Positions 42,701 through 51,374 of a stretch of 55,765 bases of DNA are shown here, in pieces. This stretch comes from Symploca sp. SIO1C2. Its GTDB lineage: Bacteria > Cyanobacteriota > Cyanobacteriia > Cyanobacteriales > Coleofasciculaceae. The notes beneath the pieces are model-generated. The model saw only the letters and a program-made list of their open reading frames with translations, searched no databases and was not told the DNA's origin. The stretch is taken from assembly GCA_010672925.1 (NCBI GenBank), contig JAAHFP010000002.1, positions 712,922-768,686 of the forward strand, in the 5' to 3' direction. Each line of letters begins with the position of its first letter. Positions within the stretch are counted from its first letter, which is position 1. Both the position numbers and the translations under genes were made by a program.

Positions 42701-42740
42701 TGATGAGTCAGTATTACACCTGATGAGTCCGTATTGCACC
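42701..42740 (+). repeat. Tandem 20-bp direct repeat upstream of the megasynthase
   Basis: TGATGAGTCAGTATTACACC followed directly by TGATGAGTCCGTATTGCACC (18 of 20 identical). It lies 190 bp upstream of the megasynthase start in the 863-bp gap before rfbC. Such pairs can be regulator sites, unproven here. The rest of the gap holds the 100-bp inverted repeat at 43122-43221 and no gene I can support. Confidence 0.6.
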
Positions 42741-43121
42741 ATAACTCTGTCGCAGTCTGTAAAGCCGTAGTGACAATTACACTATGGTTATTGTAAAACA
42801 GTAAGCTGCGATAGAGGTAGTGATTATACTTACCTAGTGCTCGGAACGAGAGTTATTTTTCCTGTCATTTGAAGTTCCTATGCTTATTATGACATTCTTA
42901 TCTAGGGCGTGCTCAGGATTATTATTGTTTTATTTAAATTTTTATTGTACTTGCTAGTAAATCAATTGCATCTGGATAACTGCGATGTTAGTCTGTATAT
43001 ATCTGTATATAGATGTTATTCTGTACCTACTTAGCATACCCTTGTCGAATTTGGAGACATTTGGACATTGGCTTGAGATATGAAGCAATGAGTAAAACTT
43101 TGTAACTCTGGCAATGATCAA

Positions 43122-43221
43122 GGGAGCATCCCATCTTGGCACGAGGACTAGTTCAAATACCTCTAAAAGCCCTGATTTTTCGTTGCCTCAGATAGGCTAT
43201 TTCCCACAACGGGATGCTCCC
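43122..43221. repeat. 100-bp inverted-repeat element (GGGAGCATCCC ends)
   Basis: GGGAGCATCCC (43122-43132) and GGGATGCTCCC (43211-43221) are exact inverted repeats, flanked by ATCA and TGAT, with no reading frame between. It looks like a small MITE or a long hairpin upstream of rfbC. Confidence 0.65.
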
Positions 43222-43374
43222 ATGATAAAAGTTGCTGGAGACTTAAGAAAGAAAAAGACTTAGCGCCTTGGGAGTTAAGTATAGCTTATCACTTTTTCTG
43301 GTTAACCGAGTCTCAGCAATGAACGCGCCACTGGGGCATAACGCCTTGAAGTAGTAAATGCGAAAAATTAATTA

Positions 43375-43926
43375 ATGAACATTATATCAACGGAAATTCC
43401 AGAGGTTTTGATTATTGAACCGCGAGTTTTTGGAGACAACCGAGGTTTTTTCTATGAAAGTTACAACGAAAGAGCCTTTACAGAAAAGGCAGGAGTAACA
43501 GTTAACTTTGTTCAAGATAATCATTCCCGTTCGAGCCAAAATGTTTTGCGGGGCTTGCACTATCAAATTCAACAAGCTCAGGGTAAGCTAGTGCGGGTTA
43601 TCTCTGGAGCTGTTTTCGATGTGGCAGTAGATCTGAGGAAAAGTTCCCCTACTTTTGGTCAGTGGGTTGGTTACTTAATCAGTGCAGAGAATAAGCGACA
43701 AATTTGGATACCACCGGGATTTGCCCACGGCTTTGTAGTTGTCTCAGAAGTAGCAGAATTTTTGTACAAAACTACTGATTACTATGCTCCTCAGTATGAG
43801 CGGACTTTGCTGTGGAATGACCCGGATTTGGCCATTGACTGGCATCTGCATCTGACTGGAGAGCCAATTTTATCTGCTAAAGACCAAGCAGGTCAGCCAT
43901 TAAAGACAGCTGAGGTATACTCATGA
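43375..43926 (+). CDS. rfbC: dTDP-4-dehydrorhamnose 3,5-epimerase
   Basis: 183 aa, cupin fold: IIEPRVFGDNRGFFYESYNE, FVQDNHSRSSQNVLRGLHYQ with catalytic His in RGLHYQ, VFDVAVDLRKSSPTFG, and WIPPGFAHGFVVVSE. Third enzyme of dTDP-L-rhamnose synthesis (RmlC). It overlaps rfbD by four bases (ATGA), so the two are co-translated. Confidence 0.95.
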   Translation: MNIISTEIPEVLIIEPRVFGDNRGFFYESYNERAFTEKAGVTVNFVQDNHSRSSQNVLRGLHYQIQQAQGKLVRVISGAVFDVAVDLRKSSPTFGQWVGYLISAENKRQIWIPPGFAHGFVVVSEVAEFLYKTTDYYAPQYERTLLWNDPDLAIDWHLHLTGEPILSAKDQAGQPLKTAEVYS

Positions 43927-44819
43927 AACAAATTTTGCTTACCGGCATTACGGGACAACTTGGTCAGGAATTACAACAGACCCTAGCTCCTTTGGGTAAA
44001 GTGAATGGTTTCAGTCATCAGACTTTAGATTTAACTCAACCGGACAAAATTCGTCAGGTAATTCAGGAAGTAAGACCTGATTTTATTGTCAACGCTGCTG
44101 CTTACACAGCGGTTGATAAAGCTGAAACAGAAACAGAATTAGCCAACTCGATTAATGCTACTGCTCCCACCGTCATGGCGGAAGAAGCCCAGAAGCTAGG
44201 GGCAACATTGATGCATGTTTCCACAGATTATGTATTCAATGGTCAAAAAAATACTCCCTACCTGGAAGAGGATGCCTCAAACCCCGTCAACGCCTATGGT
44301 TATTCCAAGCTTCTAGGGGAAGAAGGCATCCAGAAAACTTGCGATCGCTACTTGATTCTCCGGACAGCCTGGGTCTATGGTACTTATGGCAAAGGGAACT
44401 TTGTCAAAACCATGCTGAGGCTGGGAGCCCAGCGCGAGGAACTACGGGTTGTTGTTGATCAAGTTGGTGCTCCTTCTTGGACAGGTGATCTTGCTCAAGG
44501 GATGCTAGAGTTGCTCACTCAATTAACAGGGGAACAAACAGAGAATTTGCCTCCAATGGGTATCTATCACTTTACTAATAGTGGTGCTATCAGTTGGTAT
44601 GATTTTGCTGTTGCTATCTTTGAAGAAGCTAAACAACTTGGCTTTCCTTTAAAAGTGCAGCGCGTTGTACCTATTACAACTGCGGAATATCCTACACCAG
44701 CTAAGCGTCCTGCCTATTCGGTGCTTTCTGGTAAGAAAATATCAGCAGTTTTAGGAGACCATCCTCCCCATTGGCGTTCAGGACTAAGGCAAATGCTTCA
44801 ACAACTCCACGCTCAATAG
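43923..44819 (+). CDS. rfbD: dTDP-4-dehydrorhamnose reductase
   Basis: 298 aa: GITGQLGQELQ nucleotide-binding loop, VNAAAYTAVDKAETE, HVSTDYVFNG with catalytic Thr, and YGYSKLLGE (YxxxK). RmlD makes the final reduction to dTDP-L-rhamnose. A decayed duplicate of its last about 115 codons lies at 46680-47034. Confidence 0.95.
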   Translation: MKQILLTGITGQLGQELQQTLAPLGKVNGFSHQTLDLTQPDKIRQVIQEVRPDFIVNAAAYTAVDKAETETELANSINATAPTVMAEEAQKLGATLMHVSTDYVFNGQKNTPYLEEDASNPVNAYGYSKLLGEEGIQKTCDRYLILRTAWVYGTYGKGNFVKTMLRLGAQREELRVVVDQVGAPSWTGDLAQGMLELLTQLTGEQTENLPPMGIYHFTNSGAISWYDFAVAIFEEAKQLGFPLKVQRVVPITTAEYPTPAKRPAYSVLSGKKISAVLGDHPPHWRSGLRQMLQQLHAQ

Positions 44820-44952
44820 TTTGAAAGAAGGTATAAGGTCTCTTCCCTTGGAGCCTTGCTGTTTTCTACCCTAGATCCTTACATGGCGAAAGCTTGGTGA
44901 AAATTTACCAAATTCGCTCAAATGCTTCGTACATAAATTTTTTATGACTTAC

Positions 44953-44984
44953 TTGTAGAGACGTTGTATACAACGTCTCTACAA
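44953..44984. repeat. Perfect 32-bp palindrome, TGTAGAGACG family
   Basis: Left arm TTGTAGAGACGTTGTA followed by its exact complement. It differs from the 37313 copy only in the central bases, which remain self-complementary. Confidence 0.85.
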
Positions 44985-45008
44985 TTTTTTTACGAAAAAT
45001 TGGGTGTT

Positions 45009-45110
45009 ATATCAAGTTCGGATAATCGCTTATAATTCCCTTTTCCCTTGCGACCTTCTTTCTTCCCTTGGACTTGTTTCTTCCATCCGTTGCGGATGCG
45101 TCGCGTCCGT
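45009..45110 (-). repeat. MITE-like repeat family 1, copy d (partial)
   Basis: ATATCAAGTTCGGATAATCG, then TTCCCTTTTCCCTTGCGACC and TTCTTTCTTCCCTTGGACTT, matching copy c. The core is then replaced by CATCCGTTGCGGATG hairpin-like DNA and the second terminal repeat was not found. It occupies part of the 607-bp gap between rfbD and the glycosyltransferase gene. Confidence 0.65.
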
Positions 45111-45242
45111 GAGACGCTGTTATCTCCAACTCAGGTGTATTACGGTCTGCTTTATCAAAAAGATTCATGCTGTTACTGTCTCTGGCTTTCTCCTCAAAGT
45201 TTTTTGCTCAGTATTTGCACTTTTAAACCTGTTTTTTGTAAC

Positions 45243-45260
45243 TAGTAACCTAGGTTACTA
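45243..45260. repeat. Perfect 18-bp palindrome
   Basis: TAGTAACCTAGGTTACTA, 167 bp upstream of the glycosyltransferase start, in otherwise AT-rich DNA. It could be an operator for a dimeric regulator; no other evidence. Confidence 0.55.
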
Positions 45261-45426
45261 TTTGAATGAATAATCCCATTTGACATCTTTTGATTACGTA
45301 TTTTATTTGTCATACATAATCGCTGTTTGTATTACTTATTTTTCTCCAAAGAAAACTATTATAATTATCCGGAAAGATATATTTTATGCGGGAATATGAA
45401 TGTGATCTTGAATAAAATAAATCTAA

Positions 45427-46563
45427 ATGCAATCAATTAAAGTTGGTTTTTTATCTGCTCACAACTATTTCGATAGAAATGCTTGGTCGGGTGCAGTTTA
45501 TCACATGTATGATTCATTAAAATCAACAGGAGTGCAAATGGTTAATCTTGGGAATCCGAGCAAGCCTACTCTATTGAGAAAACTTGTTAATCGCGTGTCA
45601 CCCAAGAAAAAATATTTTGAAGTCGCTTCATCTGGTTACATTGAGGAAGGTAAAAAAAAGGTTTCACTAATACAAAAGCAACTAAAAAAAACTCCCTGTG
45701 ACGTACTTTTTTGGCCAGTTGCTTCATTGGAGATAAATTATCTAGAAACAAATATTCCTGTTATTTATTTATCTGATATAACCTTTGAATTATATAATGG
45801 CTACTATCCATCAAATTTTGATCAACAACAAATAGAATGGATTTCTAATATAGAGTCAACGGCAATATCAAGAGCCAGTAAAATAGTATATCCCTCAGAT
45901 TGGGCAGCTCAGTCAGCAATTGATGACTATGATGCAGAAACGAACAAGGTTAAGGTAATTCCATTTGGTGCAAATTTAGACGATCCTCCTGCTGTAAAGG
46001 AAGTTGATTTTAGCCAAAAAAGCACTTCATCTTGTCGTTTATTATTCATTGGGAAGGATTGGGAGAGAAAAGGTGGTGAGATTGCTTTTCAAACACTAAT
46101 ATCTCTGCACGACATGGGAGTTGATGCGGAACTGATTGTTCTAGGAAGTGTACCACCCGCTGAAATTAAACATGATAAGCTAACCGTCATTCCATTTTTA
46201 GACAAAAATGACCCTATACAGAGGCAGCAATTCCGCGAATTGTTCTTGCAATCGAACTTCTTCATTTTTCCTACTCGTGCTGATTGTTCACCAATTGTGA
46301 CTTGTGAAGCTAATGCATTTGGTCTTCCGGTAATCACAACTAATGTCGGAGGACTCCCCACAATTATTAAGCAAGGTAAAAATGGTTATATGCTGCCCCT
46401 GTCTGCTTCAGGGGATGATTTTGCTAAGTTAATAGCGGAAATCTTCGATGATCAAGCTAGGTATGAACAGTTGGTCTGCTCATCAAGAGAAGAATATGAT
46501 CGTCGTTTAAATTGGAATGCGTGGGCACAAAGCATACATAACTTAATTGTAGATATGCTCTAA
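45427..46563 (+). CDS. GT4-type (GT-B) glycosyltransferase
   Basis: 378 aa. The C-terminal donor-binding half shows LLFIGKDWERKGGEIAFQTL and the E-x7-E region FPTRADCSPIVTCEANAFGL followed by PVITTNVGGLPTIIKQGKNG. The N-terminal half begins VGFLSAHNYFDRNAWSGAVY. It probably adds a sugar to a surface glycan in the cytoplasm. The gene is more AT-rich than its neighbours and sits inside a disrupted rfbD-rfbA junction, which suggests acquisition. Confidence 0.88.
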   Translation: MQSIKVGFLSAHNYFDRNAWSGAVYHMYDSLKSTGVQMVNLGNPSKPTLLRKLVNRVSPKKKYFEVASSGYIEEGKKKVSLIQKQLKKTPCDVLFWPVASLEINYLETNIPVIYLSDITFELYNGYYPSNFDQQQIEWISNIESTAISRASKIVYPSDWAAQSAIDDYDAETNKVKVIPFGANLDDPPAVKEVDFSQKSTSSCRLLFIGKDWERKGGEIAFQTLISLHDMGVDAELIVLGSVPPAEIKHDKLTVIPFLDKNDPIQRQQFRELFLQSNFFIFPTRADCSPIVTCEANAFGLPVITTNVGGLPTIIKQGKNGYMLPLSASGDDFAKLIAEIFDDQARYEQLVCSSREEYDRRLNWNAWAQSIHNLIVDML

Positions 46564-46679
46564 ACCTATTTTCTCCCTTGTCATCTTGTCTAGTCCCAAC
46601 CCGAAAGTAAAAAACCTACCCTTGTCAGCCTCCCACACCTCCCACACTTCTCACCTCTCCACAAAATGTGTGGCGCAAG

Positions 46680-47034
46680 TGAGCACATCTTCCTGGACAG
46701 ACGATATTGCTCAAGCTATGCTGGAATTGCTTACCCAACTAGCAAGGGAGCAGACAGAGAATTTTTCTCCAACAGGTATCTATTGCTTTACTCATGGTGA
46801 TGCTACCAGTTGGTATGATTTCGCTATTACCATCTTTGAAGAAGGCTCAATTGTTTGCCTTCCTTTGAAAGGAGCACGGTTCGTGCCTATGACAACTGCT
46901 GAATGTCCCACATCAGCCAAGTGTTCCACTTTTCGGTGCTTTCTGGTAAGAAGATATCAGCAGTTTTGGGAAGTAATCCCCCTATTGGCGCTTCGGACTC
47001 GGGCAAATGCTTAAACCACTCTATGCTCAACAAG
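46680..47034 (+). pseudogene. Relic of rfbD 3' end
   Basis: Translation gives SSWTDDIAQAMLELLTQLAR, EQTENFSPTGIYCFTHGDAT and SWYDFAITIFEE, close to the rfbD C-terminus (PSWTGDLAQGMLELLTQLTG, EQTENLPPMGIYHFTNSGAI, SWYDFAVAIFEE). After SAKC the frame shifts, although DNA similarity continues (TTTTCGGTGCTTTCTGGTAA, GAAGATATCAGCAGTTTTGG) to GCTCAACAAG. It ends directly before rfbA. Confidence 0.88.
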
Positions 47035-47035
47035 T

Positions 47036-48109
47036 ATGAAAGCAATTATTCTTTCCGGCGGTAAAGGAACACGTCTAAGACCCTTAACTTATACTGGCGC
47101 CAAACAACTTGTTCCTGTTGCTAATAAACCCATTTTATGGTATGGGATTGAAGCAATTGTTGCCGCAGGCATTACAGATATTGGCATTATTATTAGTCCG
47201 GAAACTGGAGAAGAAGTCAAAACCAAAACTGGCAATGGCGATCGCTTTGGTGCCAGAATTAGCTATATCCTTCAGGAGCAGCCCGCAGGTTTGGCTCACG
47301 CAGTCAAAGTAGCCCAACCTTTTCTCGGAGATTCTCCCTTCCTGATGTATCTGGGAGATAATTTAGTTCAAAGTGACCTACACCTCTTCTGTGAACAATT
47401 TAAAACTCGCAATCTAGATGCCCTAACTCTGTTGTGTCCAGTAGAAAATCCTAGTGCTTTTGGAGTTGCCAAGGTTGATGAGGAAGGAAGGGTGTTACAG
47501 TTAGTGGAAAAACCAAAAGTCCCTCCTTCTAATCTAGCATTGGTGGGAATTTACTTGTTTTCCAATGCGGTTCACCATGCTATTGCCTCGATTCAACCCT
47601 CTGCCAGAGGTGAGCTAGAAATTACTGATGCCATCCAATACTTGATTGATCAACCAAAAAAAGTGGAAGCACGACAACTTGAGGGTTGGTGGTTGGATAC
47701 AGGGAAAAAAGATGACCTCCTAGAAGCCAACCGCATTATCCTAGACACCTGCCTGCAAGCAGCTGTAGAGGGTGAAGTTGACGAAAAGAGCCGAGTTATT
47801 GGCAGGGTACAGATTGGTTCGGGTTCTAAAATAACCAATTGTACAATTCGAGGTCCAGTGACTATCGGTAGCGACTGTCACTTAGAAAACTGCTTTATCG
47901 GACCTTACAGTAGCGTAGCTAATCAAGTCACCCTGATTGATGCAGATCTTGAGCATAGTGTAATTTTACAAGGAGCCAAGGTTATCGGTATTCAACAGCG
48001 GGTCGTTGACAGTGTAATTGGACAACGTGCTCAGCTCAAAGAAGCTCCCCGGCGTCCCAAAGCTTTACGTTTCATGATTGGTGATGATTCGCAAATCGAG
48101 TTAGTTTGA
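47036..48109 (+). CDS. rfbA: Glucose-1-phosphate thymidylyltransferase, long form
   Basis: 357 aa: LSGGKGTRLRPLTYTGAKQL signature at the N-terminus, GDNLVQSDL, VEKPKVPPSNLALVGIYLF, and a C-terminal left-handed beta-helix part (about 250-340: GSGSKITNCTIRGPVTIGSD). This is the longer RmlA-like type. It forms dTDP-glucose, the first step towards dTDP-rhamnose. It begins two bases after the rfbD relic. Confidence 0.93.
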   Translation: MKAIILSGGKGTRLRPLTYTGAKQLVPVANKPILWYGIEAIVAAGITDIGIIISPETGEEVKTKTGNGDRFGARISYILQEQPAGLAHAVKVAQPFLGDSPFLMYLGDNLVQSDLHLFCEQFKTRNLDALTLLCPVENPSAFGVAKVDEEGRVLQLVEKPKVPPSNLALVGIYLFSNAVHHAIASIQPSARGELEITDAIQYLIDQPKKVEARQLEGWWLDTGKKDDLLEANRIILDTCLQAAVEGEVDEKSRVIGRVQIGSGSKITNCTIRGPVTIGSDCHLENCFIGPYSSVANQVTLIDADLEHSVILQGAKVIGIQQRVVDSVIGQRAQLKEAPRRPKALRFMIGDDSQIELV

Positions 48110-48296
48110 ACTGAAAATCAATGAACAGCAAAGACTACGTTAAATAATTATAAGTAGTCTATACTGAAACCACTTTTCACTGGAACATACAAAATTATTC
48201 AGTTGGATAAAAATGTAAGCCACAAAGCAGTGAAAAGGGAAGTAAGTACATAAACTGTGTAGATTTTATAATTCAAATTATCAATTTATAAAATGT

Positions 48297-48830
48297 ATGA
48301 GTACACTGAATAAATCAGTAACTAATTCACAAATTTCTGCCACAGAACCAGATTGGAGCCGTGAAGAACTTAGGGCTTGGTGGGATCCTTCACGTCAATT
48401 TCTTAAATCTATCCGTGAATATCAAAAGTGGAAGAAACGTGGTGGTATTTTAGGAAGATTTTTCAGTGCTTACAATGTCCTCCAGTATCGCTTTTGGACT
48501 GCTGTAACTGGCACCGATATTCCCATAAATTGCGATCTTGGAGGAGGACTGCTGCTAACTCATCCTATTGGTGTAGTGATTCATTCAGATGCATCTGTTG
48601 GACCGAATTGCCTAATTCTTCAACAGGTCACAATTGTCAAAGATGTCAAAGTCGGTGGTCATGTTGATATTGGTGCTGGTGCCAAAATTATTCGTCCTGT
48701 GACTATAGGCAATCATGCAAAAATTGGTGCTAATGCAGTGGTTCTTAATGATATACCACCTGGAGCAACTGCGGTTGGCATTCCCGCCAAAATTATTAAC
48801 TCTCCTGAGTCTGGGGACAATACTAATTGA
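48297..48830 (+). CDS. Serine O-acetyltransferase-like hexapeptide acyltransferase
   Basis: A 177-aa left-handed beta-helix protein: ILGRFFSAYNVLQYRFWTAV, CDLGGGLLLTHPIGVVIHSD, VGPNCLILQQVTIVKDVKVG, HAKIGANAVVLNDIPPGATA. The catalytic His is in THPIGVVIH. Related to CysE, but in a polysaccharide cluster such enzymes usually acetylate sugars. It lies between rfbA and rfbB (24 bp before rfbB), so a role in decorating the glycan is the better guess. Confidence 0.85.
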   Translation: MSTLNKSVTNSQISATEPDWSREELRAWWDPSRQFLKSIREYQKWKKRGGILGRFFSAYNVLQYRFWTAVTGTDIPINCDLGGGLLLTHPIGVVIHSDASVGPNCLILQQVTIVKDVKVGGHVDIGAGAKIIRPVTIGNHAKIGANAVVLNDIPPGATAVGIPAKIINSPESGDNTN

Positions 48831-48854
48831 ACAAGTGCAAAATTAATTAAAACA

Positions 48855-49946
48855 ATGACTTCTGCTTCTGAAAAACTACCAAGACAACCTCGTTGCATAT
48901 TAATTACAGGTGGGGCTGGATTTATTGGCTCAAATTTCGTCCATCACTGGTGCAACAACTATCCAGAAGACCGCGTTGTAGTGTTAGATGCCTTGACCTA
49001 TGCGGGAAATTACAAAAATTTAGCACCTTTAGCAGGACATAAGAATTTTCGTTTTGTCCAAGGTGACATCTGCAACCGTCCGATGGTAGAAGCCTTATTT
49101 AAGGAAGAACCCATCGATACCGTAGCTCACTTTGCTGCTGAATCTCACGTTGACCGTTCCATCTTAGGACCTGATGCCTTCGTCCGTACTAATGTTGTCG
49201 GCACTTTTACCTTATTGGATAGTTTTCGACATCATTGGGAGCACCAGGGAGCTCTAGAAAATTTTCGCTTCCTCCATGTTTCTACAGATGAAGTATATGG
49301 TAGCCTAGGCCCCGATGACGCTGGATTTAGCGAGACTACACCTTATGCCCCGAATAGTCCCTATTCCGCATCCAAAGCTGGTAGTGATCATCTAGCCCGC
49401 GCCTACTACCATACCTATGGTATGCCTACTCTCATCACCAATTGCTCTAATAACTACGGTCCCTATCATTTCCCAGAAAAATTGATTCCTTTAATGTGTA
49501 TCAATATCCTGTTGGGCAAATCTTTGCCAGTATATGGTGATGGACAAAACATTCGGGATTGGCTTTATGTGGAGGATCACTGTCGTGCTTTAGATGTAGT
49601 GATTAACCAAGGTCAACCGGGTGAAACCTACAATATTGGTGGCAATAACGAAGTCAAAAATATTGACTTGGTTAATAAGTTGTGTGAACTAATGAATGAG
49701 TTAGCCCCTGAGTTGCCTGTGCGTCCAGCTCAAGAGTTGATTACCTTTGTTAAAGACAGACCCGGACATGACCGACGCTATGCCATTGATGCCAGCAAAA
49801 TTCAAACCGAACTGGGTTGGACACCAGCAGAAACTGTAGAAGGAGGACTCCGTCGCACCATTGAATGGTATCTGACTCATCGTGATTGGTGGCAACCGTT
49901 GCTGTCAGAAGAATATCAGGCTTACTATCAGAAAGTATACGCTTAA
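48855..49946 (+). CDS. rfbB: dTDP-glucose 4,6-dehydratase
   Basis: 363 aa: [42 protein letters not shown] with catalytic Thr-Asp-Glu, [11 protein letters not shown] (YxxxK), [15 protein letters not shown]. Second step of dTDP-rhamnose synthesis. With rfbC, rfbD and rfbA in this region the pathway is complete. Confidence 0.95.
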   Translation: MTSASEKLPRQPRCILITGGAGFIGSNFVHHWCNNYPEDRVVVLDALTYAGNYKNLAPLAGHKNFRFVQGDICNRPMVEALFKEEPIDTVAHFAAESHVDRSILGPDAFVRTNVVGTFTLLDSFRHHWEHQGALENFRFLHVSTDEVYGSLGPDDAGFSETTPYAPNSPYSASKAGSDHLARAYYHTYGMPTLITNCSNNYGPYHFPEKLIPLMCINILLGKSLPVYGDGQNIRDWLYVEDHCRALDVVINQGQPGETYNIGGNNEVKNIDLVNKLCELMNELAPELPVRPAQELITFVKDRPGHDRRYAIDASKIQTELGWTPAETVEGGLRRTIEWYLTHRDWWQPLLSEEYQAYYQKVYA

Positions 49947-50048
49947 AAGGCTTTTTCTTTTTGTAAGTACAACTTTTCCTTACACCCTGTCTAGTTTTCA
50001 ACTTGCCTGTCACCTTATGTGAAAGTTAATATCCCAAAAGAGAAGTCA

Positions 50049-51134
50049 ATGAAAGCACTCATTGTTGGTAATGCTAACCGCAAACTTGATAACATTTCGG
50101 CGGCTCAGCTTTATCCTTTTTTTCAGGAGCGACAAAAGCTTCAACGCCAATTGGGTTTGCAGTTCAATCATATTCAGGCTGAGACATTTTCCGATATTAG
50201 CCAAGCCTGCAAAAACACCAAAGCAGATATTATCTTCATCCGTCCTAGCTGGCGTGAAGATCCTAATGAAGCGGAAAAAGTGCTTGCAGAAGTACGCAAA
50301 AATAACCCAAACCAGAAACTGATCTTCCTCGACCCCTTTGACCAAACTGCTAGTCGGTACTTCAATGTATTGCCTTATGTAGATTGGTTTTTGAAATATC
50401 AGCGCCTTAAAGATGTCAGCCAGTATAGGCAAAAATTTATCGGTGGGGTAATGTTCACCGATTACCTTGCTAGGGAGTTGAACTATGACCTTCAAGGGTG
50501 GCATGTAGGTTCTGAAGTACCGGAAGGCTACGAACATCGCATTGCTACGGGGTGGAATTTTGCTACTGCTAAGCGTTTTCGGAAGGCGCTACGCGGTTCC
50601 CTACTTTCAAAATTTCGTCCTCCCACAAAAAAGACGATTGATATTTTCTGTCGTCTATCGTTTGGTTCCCCTGGAAAACTGGAATGGTATGGTCAATATC
50701 GCTTAGCAGCGGTGAAAATGCTGGAAGCTTTAGCTTCGGAGTATAGTTTAGCTGTTGATATGAGTCCCGAAGCTGCCCGACTCGTATCGAAAAAGCAATA
50801 TGCTTACGAAATCAAGCACAGTCGTATAGTATTCGCACCCTTTGGCTGGGGGGAAGTAACGTGGCGAGACTACGAAGCAGCCTGCCATAACTGCTTATTG
50901 ATCAAACCGTCGATAGAACACGTTGATACCAATCCGAATATTTTCGTGGCTGGGGAAACTTATGTGCCTACTGAGTTGAACTTGTCAGACGTGGAAGAAA
51001 AATTTCGCTACTATTTACAACACCCTGAGGAAGCGACTCGCATTGCAGCTAATGCGAAGAGTGCTTACAACGCTTATTTTGAACAGGGAGAATTTATTAA
51101 GACAATTCAGCAAGTCATCTCCGATAGCAATTAG
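50049..51134 (+). CDS. Putative glycosyltransferase (exostosin-like C-terminus)
   Basis: ATG 50049 with AGAGAAG upstream gives 361 aa starting MKALIVGNANRKLDNISAAQ; the GTG at 50019 is an alternative. The C-terminal half has YEIKHSRIVFAPFGWGEVTW, RDYEAACHNCLLIKPSIEHV and NPNIFVAGETYVPTELNLSD, the donor-side pattern of exostosin/GT47-like and related glycosyltransferases. The acceptor is unknown. It is 103 bp after rfbB on the same strand, within the polysaccharide cluster. Confidence 0.72.
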   Translation: MKALIVGNANRKLDNISAAQLYPFFQERQKLQRQLGLQFNHIQAETFSDISQACKNTKADIIFIRPSWREDPNEAEKVLAEVRKNNPNQKLIFLDPFDQTASRYFNVLPYVDWFLKYQRLKDVSQYRQKFIGGVMFTDYLARELNYDLQGWHVGSEVPEGYEHRIATGWNFATAKRFRKALRGSLLSKFRPPTKKTIDIFCRLSFGSPGKLEWYGQYRLAAVKMLEALASEYSLAVDMSPEAARLVSKKQYAYEIKHSRIVFAPFGWGEVTWRDYEAACHNCLLIKPSIEHVDTNPNIFVAGETYVPTELNLSDVEEKFRYYLQHPEEATRIAANAKSAYNAYFEQGEFIKTIQQVISDSN

Positions 51135-51374
51135 TGTCTGACGATGCAGGGAATGGGGAATGGGATAAAATTCAGTCTCAAAAAGAAGATAAAAAAGAAG
51201 TCAGCTTCCCTTGGCTCCTCGGAGCCTCCTGCCTTCTTCCTGAAGAGTAAAAATGATTATGAATAAGTAAGTAGAATTTCTACAGTCCTACAGTAAGTTG
51301 ATAATTCAAACAACTCTAGAGATACAGGGAGAGATTAGGGGGTCATCTATCTAATAATAAACAAAAATTGGACA

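Noticed and set aside
45004-45273. 65-89 aa frames upstream of the GT4 gene
   Set aside because: They cross a MITE-like repeat and have no family resemblance; Cys/Phe/Leu-rich composition is that of noncoding AT-rich DNA.
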